A stretch of 9,769 nucleotides of DNA from JAITWN01 sp964384095 (GTDB taxonomy: Bacteria > Pseudomonadota > Gammaproteobacteria > SZUA-140), in NCBI GenBank assembly GCA_964384095.1, contig CAYLKC010000072.1:1-9769 (forward strand), given 5' to 3'. Both the position numbers and the translations under genes were made by a program. Below the pieces are notes generated by a model. That model made no database searches and was not told the origin of the DNA. It saw nothing but the letters and a program-made list of their open reading frames with translations. Numbering within the stretch: position 1 is the first letter of the stretch; each line of letters opens with the position of its first letter. Below are positions 6,841 to 9,769 of the stretch, piece after piece.

Positions 6841-6841
6841 T

Positions 6842-6869
6842 TTGCAACCACCGCGCCAGCGGCGATAAT
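6842..6869 (+). promoter_or_regulatory. Candidate sigma70 promoter for argS
   Basis: TTGCAA (6842-6847, 4 of 6) and GATAAT (6864-6869, 5 of 6) with a 16-bp spacer begin one base after the priA stop codon. The predicted start near 6876 gives a leader of about 54 nt before argS. It suggests argS and the SPOR gene can be expressed independently of priA. Confidence 0.4.
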
Positions 6870-6913
6870 AGGCGCTCCACGGCCGGACCTGACCGGCGCT
6901 GACGCGAACGACC

Positions 6914-6934
6914 CCCGAATGAATCCCGAATGAA
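6914..6934 (+). repeat. Tandem duplication of the argS start region creating a 4-codon upstream frame
   Basis: CCCGAATGAA occurs twice, at 6914-6923 and 6925-6934, with an 11-bp period. The upstream copy supplies an ATG at 6919 that reads Met-Asn-Pro-Glu-stop; its TGA (6931-6933) overlaps the argS ATG (6930-6932) as ATGA, the arrangement typical of translational coupling. No clear Shine-Dalgarno precedes either ATG. Whether the mini-frame is translated is unknown. Confidence 0.45.
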
Positions 6935-8696
6935 GAACCTGCTTCGTGAACTGGTAACCGGCGCGATCGTCGCGTTGCAACGCGACGGCGCGCTGTCCTC
7001 CGGCCTCGCCTTCGAGGTACAGATCGAGCACAGCCGCGACAAGCGCCATGGCGACTTCGCCTGCAATGTCGCGATGACGCTGGCAAAGCCTGTCGGCATG
7101 AAGCCGCGCGATCTCGCCGAACGCATCATCGCCGCGCTGCCGGCCAGCGACGACGTCACCCGGGTCGAGATCGCGGGTCCGGGTTTCATCAACTTCTTCA
7201 TGGCGCCGGACGCCTTCCGCAAGGTCGTCCCGGCAATCCTCGAGGCCGGCGCCGGCTTCGGCCGCGGCACGATCGGCCACGGCAGCCGGGTACAGGTCGA
7301 GTTCGTCTCCGCGAACCCGACCGGACCGTTGCACGTGGGTCACGGCCGTGGCGCGGCCTATGGCGCGGCGGTCGCCGACCTGCTCGAGGCCGCCGGCTTC
7401 GAGGTCCATCGCGAGTACTACATCAACGACGCCGGCCGGCAGATGGACATCCTGGCCGCCAGCGTATGGCTGCGCTATCTCGAGCTGCTCGACGAGCCTA
7501 TCCACTTTCCGTCCAACGGCTATCGCGGCGACTATGTCGTCGATATCGCGCGTGAACTGGTCCGCCGCCGCAACGACGCCTTCCGTCACCCGGCCGACGC
7601 CGTGATGGCCGACCTGCCGGCCGATGAGGCGGCTGATGGCAGCGGCGACCGCGAGGCCCATATCGATGCCGTGGTCAGCCGCGCCCGCGCGCTGCTCGGC
7701 GCAGACGGCTATCGCGAGGTCTTCGACCTCGGGCTCGACACGATCCTTGCCGACATCCGCGACGACCTCGAGGAATTCGGCGTCGTTTACGAGGAATGGT
7801 TCTCCGAACGTTCTCTGCAGGAATCGGGCACGGTCGACGCGGTCATCGAGCGCCTGCGCGACGGTGGCCATCTGTACCAGGACAACGGGGCCTGGTGGTT
7901 CCGCTCCTCGGCCTTCGGCGACGAGAAGGACCGCGTGGTCATCCGCGAGAATGGTCAGCGCACCTATTTCGCCGCCGATATCGCCTATCACGCCGACAAG
8001 TTCGAGCGCGGTTTCGACCGCGTCATCGACATCTGGGGCGCCGACCACCACGGCTATGTGCCGCGTATCAAGGCAGCACTGCTCGCGCTCGGCCACGATG
8101 CCGGCCGCCTCGACGTGCTGCTGGTGCAGTTTGCGATCCTCTATCGCGGCGGCGAAAAGGTGCAGATGTCGACCCGCAGCGGCCAGTTCGTGACCCTGCG
8201 AGAATTGCGTGACGAGGTCGGCAACGACGCCGCCCGCTTCTTCTATGTGATGCGCAAATGCGAGCAACACATGGACTTCGATCTCGATCTCGCCAAGTCG
8301 CGCTCGAACGATAATCCGGTGTATTACGTCCAGTACGCCCACGCGCGCGTCCGCAGCGTGATGCGCCAGCTCGCCGAGAAGGGACTGAGCCGGGATCCCG
8401 CCAATGGCCTGGCCGCGCTCGACCTGCTGACCGAGGATCATGAGCGTGCGCTGATCGCGCGCATGAATCACTACCCGGAGACCCTCGAGTCCGCCGCGCT
8501 CGCGCACGAACCACATCAGCTCGCCTACTACCTGCGTGAACTCGCGAACGACTTCCACGCCTATTACAACGCCCACCAGTTCATCGTCGATGACGCCCGA
8601 CTGCGCGACGCCCGTCTTGCGCTGATCGAGGCCGCGCGCCAGGTGATGGCAAACGGCCTCGGACTGCTCGGCGTCAGCGCGCCGGACGCGATGTAG
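6930..8696 (+). CDS. argS: Arginine--tRNA ligase
   Basis: The 588-residue class I aminoacyl-tRNA synthetase attaches arginine to tRNA-Arg with ATP in the cytoplasm. The ArgRS-specific N-terminal domain covers about 1-110, with HGDFACNVAM typical of it. The HIGH signature appears as HVGH at 135-138 within ANPTGPLHVGHGRGAAYG. The KMSKS position reads QMSTR at 412-416, so the canonical lysine is absent, as is usual in this bacterial ArgRS subgroup. The segment RELRDEVGNDAARFFYVMR follows. The C-terminal DALR-type anticodon-binding domain runs from about 460 to the end and finishes ANGLGLLGVSAPDAM. Length matches pseudomonad ArgRS. The start at 6930 is fixed by the family N-terminus, although the ribosome site is poor. 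The SPOR gene begins 1 nt after its stop, so the two are probably co-transcribed and translationally coupled. Confidence 0.97.
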   Translation: MKNLLRELVTGAIVALQRDGALSSGLAFEVQIEHSRDKRHGDFACNVAMTLAKPVGMKPRDLAERIIAALPASDDVTRVEIAGPGFINFFMAPDAFRKVVPAILEAGAGFGRGTIGHGSRVQVEFVSANPTGPLHVGHGRGAAYGAAVADLLEAAGFEVHREYYINDAGRQMDILAASVWLRYLELLDEPIHFPSNGYRGDYVVDIARELVRRRNDAFRHPADAVMADLPADEAADGSGDREAHIDAVVSRARALLGADGYREVFDLGLDTILADIRDDLEEFGVVYEEWFSERSLQESGTVDAVIERLRDGGHLYQDNGAWWFRSSAFGDEKDRVVIRENGQRTYFAADIAYHADKFERGFDRVIDIWGADHHGYVPRIKAALLALGHDAGRLDVLLVQFAILYRGGEKVQMSTRSGQFVTLRELRDEVGNDAARFFYVMRKCEQHMDFDLDLAKSRSNDNPVYYVQYAHARVRSVMRQLAEKGLSRDPANGLAALDLLTEDHERALIARMNHYPETLESAALAHEPHQLAYYLRELANDFHAYYNAHQFIVDDARLRDARLALIEAARQVMANGLGLLGVSAPDAM

Positions 8697-8697
8697 C

Positions 8698-9315
8698 ATG
8701 GCGCGGGCGAGGAACCGGCGCACCGGCGGCAAGGGCAGGACGGGCGGCAGGCGAGGACATCCCGGCCTCGCGTCCAAAATGATCTGGCTCGGCGGCGGGC
8801 TCGCCGGCGGTCTGGTTCTTGGTTACGCCGGCTACTACCTCGGCGCGCAGGTCCACTCGCGGGATGCGACGACACCAGCCGTCGCCGCCGTTGCGCCCGC
8901 GGCACAGCCTGCGGTGCCGAAACCGGCGCCCGTCGCACCGAAACCGGCTGCACCGCCGGCGCCCGCACAGGCGCCGCCGCGATTTGATTTCTACACCTTG
9001 TTGCCGGAGATGGAAGTCGAGATCGGGGACGACAAGCTGAACGAGGCGATGCAGGCCCTGCCACGGAGCGCCGACCAGGGACCCTACCTGCTACAACTCG
9101 GCTCCTTTCGCCGCCACGATGAGGCCGATGGCCTGAAGGCGCGGCTGGCGCTGATCGGCATCGAGGCCAGCGTACAGAAGGTGATCATCCGCGATGATGA
9201 TATCTGGTACAGGGTCCGCATCGGCCCTTACGACAGCCTGCGGGACGTGGCGCAGATACGCAACCGGCTCAACCGCAACAACATCTCGCACATGCTGATC
9301 AGGCTCGGTGCCTGA
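8698..9315 (+). CDS. SPOR-domain membrane protein, FtsN-like
   Basis: The 205-residue protein is bitopic. A basic cytoplasmic head (residues 1-27, many Arg, Lys and Gly) leads to one membrane helix at about 28-49, then a Pro/Ala-rich periplasmic linker (about 55-97). A conserved RFDFYTLLPEMEV segment lies near 98-110, and a C-terminal SPOR domain near 128-205 (YLLQLGSFRRHDEADGLKARL, then IWYRVRIGPYD). SPOR domains bind glycan strands stripped of stem peptides at division septa. The topology and the position directly after argS match the pseudomonad protein regarded as FtsN, so a role as a late divisome protein activating septal peptidoglycan synthesis is likely, but this rests on context. It starts 1 nt after the argS stop with no independent ribosome site. 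It ends 2 bp from the convergent speA stop. Confidence 0.9.
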   Translation: MARARNRRTGGKGRTGGRRGHPGLASKMIWLGGGLAGGLVLGYAGYYLGAQVHSRDATTPAVAAVAPAAQPAVPKPAPVAPKPAAPPAPAQAPPRFDFYTLLPEMEVEIGDDKLNEAMQALPRSADQGPYLLQLGSFRRHDEADGLKARLALIGIEASVQKVIIRDDDIWYRVRIGPYDSLRDVAQIRNRLNRNNISHMLIRLGA

Positions 9316-9317
9316 AC

Positions 9318-9769
9318 TCAATCCTCGAGGTAGGTATAGCCGGTGATGCCGGCCTCCAGCGTCTCGCGGCACAGTGCCTGCTGCCCGGCATCGAGGTCGA
9401 GGCGGCCGGAAGCGACCGCGGCGCTGAGGCGTTCGAGCAGCGCGTCGGGCTCGAAATTGACGTAACGCAGCACCGAATCGACGGTATCGCCGATTTGCGG
9501 CGTGCCGAGGCGATAGCCGCCATTGCCGTCGAGTTCGACATTGACCGAGTGGGTGTCGCCGAACAGGTTGTGCATGTCGCCGAGGATCTCCTGGTAGGCA
9601 CCGACCATGAAGATCCCGATCAGATAGGGCTCGTCCTCGCGCGGCGCATGCAGCGGAAGTGTCGTCTCGACGCCCTCGCGATCGACATAGAGGTCGACGC
9701 GGCCGTCTGAATCGCAGGTGATGTCGAGGATCACCGCGCGGCGGTCAGGCCGCTCGTCGAGACGGTTCA
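9318..9769 (-). CDS. speA: Biosynthetic arginine decarboxylase SpeA (C-terminal 149 residues; N-terminus beyond window edge)
   Basis: The minus-strand frame is open from the right edge to a TGA at 9320-9318. It reads the typical SpeA C-terminus: RRAVILDITCDSDGRVD, then EPYLIGIFMVGAYQEILGDMHNLFGDTHSVNV in two adjoining parts, then GDTVDSVLRYVNF, and a helical tail ending GYTYLED. This is part of the PLP-binding fold-III decarboxylase: the CDSDG cysteine and the tyrosine of VGAYQ correspond to the active-site Cys and the PLP-contacting Tyr of ornithine decarboxylase-type enzymes. SpeA converts arginine to agmatine, the first step of putrescine synthesis. A GTG at 9734 could be mistaken for a start, but conserved family sequence continues upstream (NRLDERPDRR). 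About 480-500 residues should lie right of the window. No terminator is visible between it and the convergent SPOR gene. Confidence 0.95.
   Translation of the reverse strand, partial: NRLDERPDRRAVILDITCDSDGRVDLYVDREGVETTLPLHAPREDEPYLIGIFMVGAYQEILGDMHNLFGDTHSVNVELDGNGGYRLGTPQIGDTVDSVLRYVNFEPDALLERLSAAVASGRLDLDAGQQALCRETLEAGITGYTYLED

Noticed and set aside
5710..7086. 458-codon minus-strand open frame
   Set aside because: Antisense to priA and the argS start; no domain seen, typical GC-rich shadow.
6696..8777. 693-codon minus-strand open frame
   Set aside because: It covers argS in antisense and parts of its neighbours, with no recognisable domain. argS on the plus strand has all catalytic motifs.

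Overview
The window looks like chromosomal core sequence of a high-GC proteobacterium (about two-thirds G+C by eye), most likely a gammaproteobacterium. The evidence is the order priA-argS-SPOR protein, known from Pseudomonas-type gammaproteobacteria, a proteobacterial-type HemJ, and the C-terminus of a biosynthetic SpeA arginine decarboxylase. I see no phage, transposon, integron or CRISPR array.

Layout. The left edge holds the first 809 codons of a large minus-strand DUF3683-type FAD-linked oxidoreductase, cut by the window edge. Divergent from it is a plus-strand protein with two cyclic-nucleotide-binding-like domains followed by a rhodanese domain. A 221-bp gap follows. On its minus strand it carries a complete-looking small RNA gene (promoter, 5' hairpin, A-rich single-stranded middle, intrinsic terminator). 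On its plus strand it carries a candidate hemJ promoter enclosed by a 9-bp inverted repeat. hemJ (protoporphyrinogen IX oxidase) comes next.

A 349-bp non-coding gap between hemJ and priA holds two perfect DnaA boxes, two near-matches and an AT-rich block of about 24% GC. It looks like a chromosomal replication origin or a DnaA-controlled promoter region. After it come priA (primosomal helicase), argS (arginyl-tRNA synthetase) and a membrane-anchored SPOR-domain protein resembling FtsN, all on the plus strand. argS has its own candidate promoter and a duplicated start region. The right edge holds the last 149 residues of speA on the minus strand, converging on the SPOR gene with only 2 bp between stop codons.

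Functionally these are mostly housekeeping genes: restart of replication (PriA), tRNA charging (ArgS), cell division (SPOR), heme synthesis (HemJ) and polyamine synthesis (SpeA). The least ordinary items are the predicted minus-strand sRNA, the origin-like DnaA-box cluster beside priA, and the cyclic-nucleotide/rhodanese fusion. The first two rest on motifs I read directly in the sequence; none has been tested by search or experiment here.
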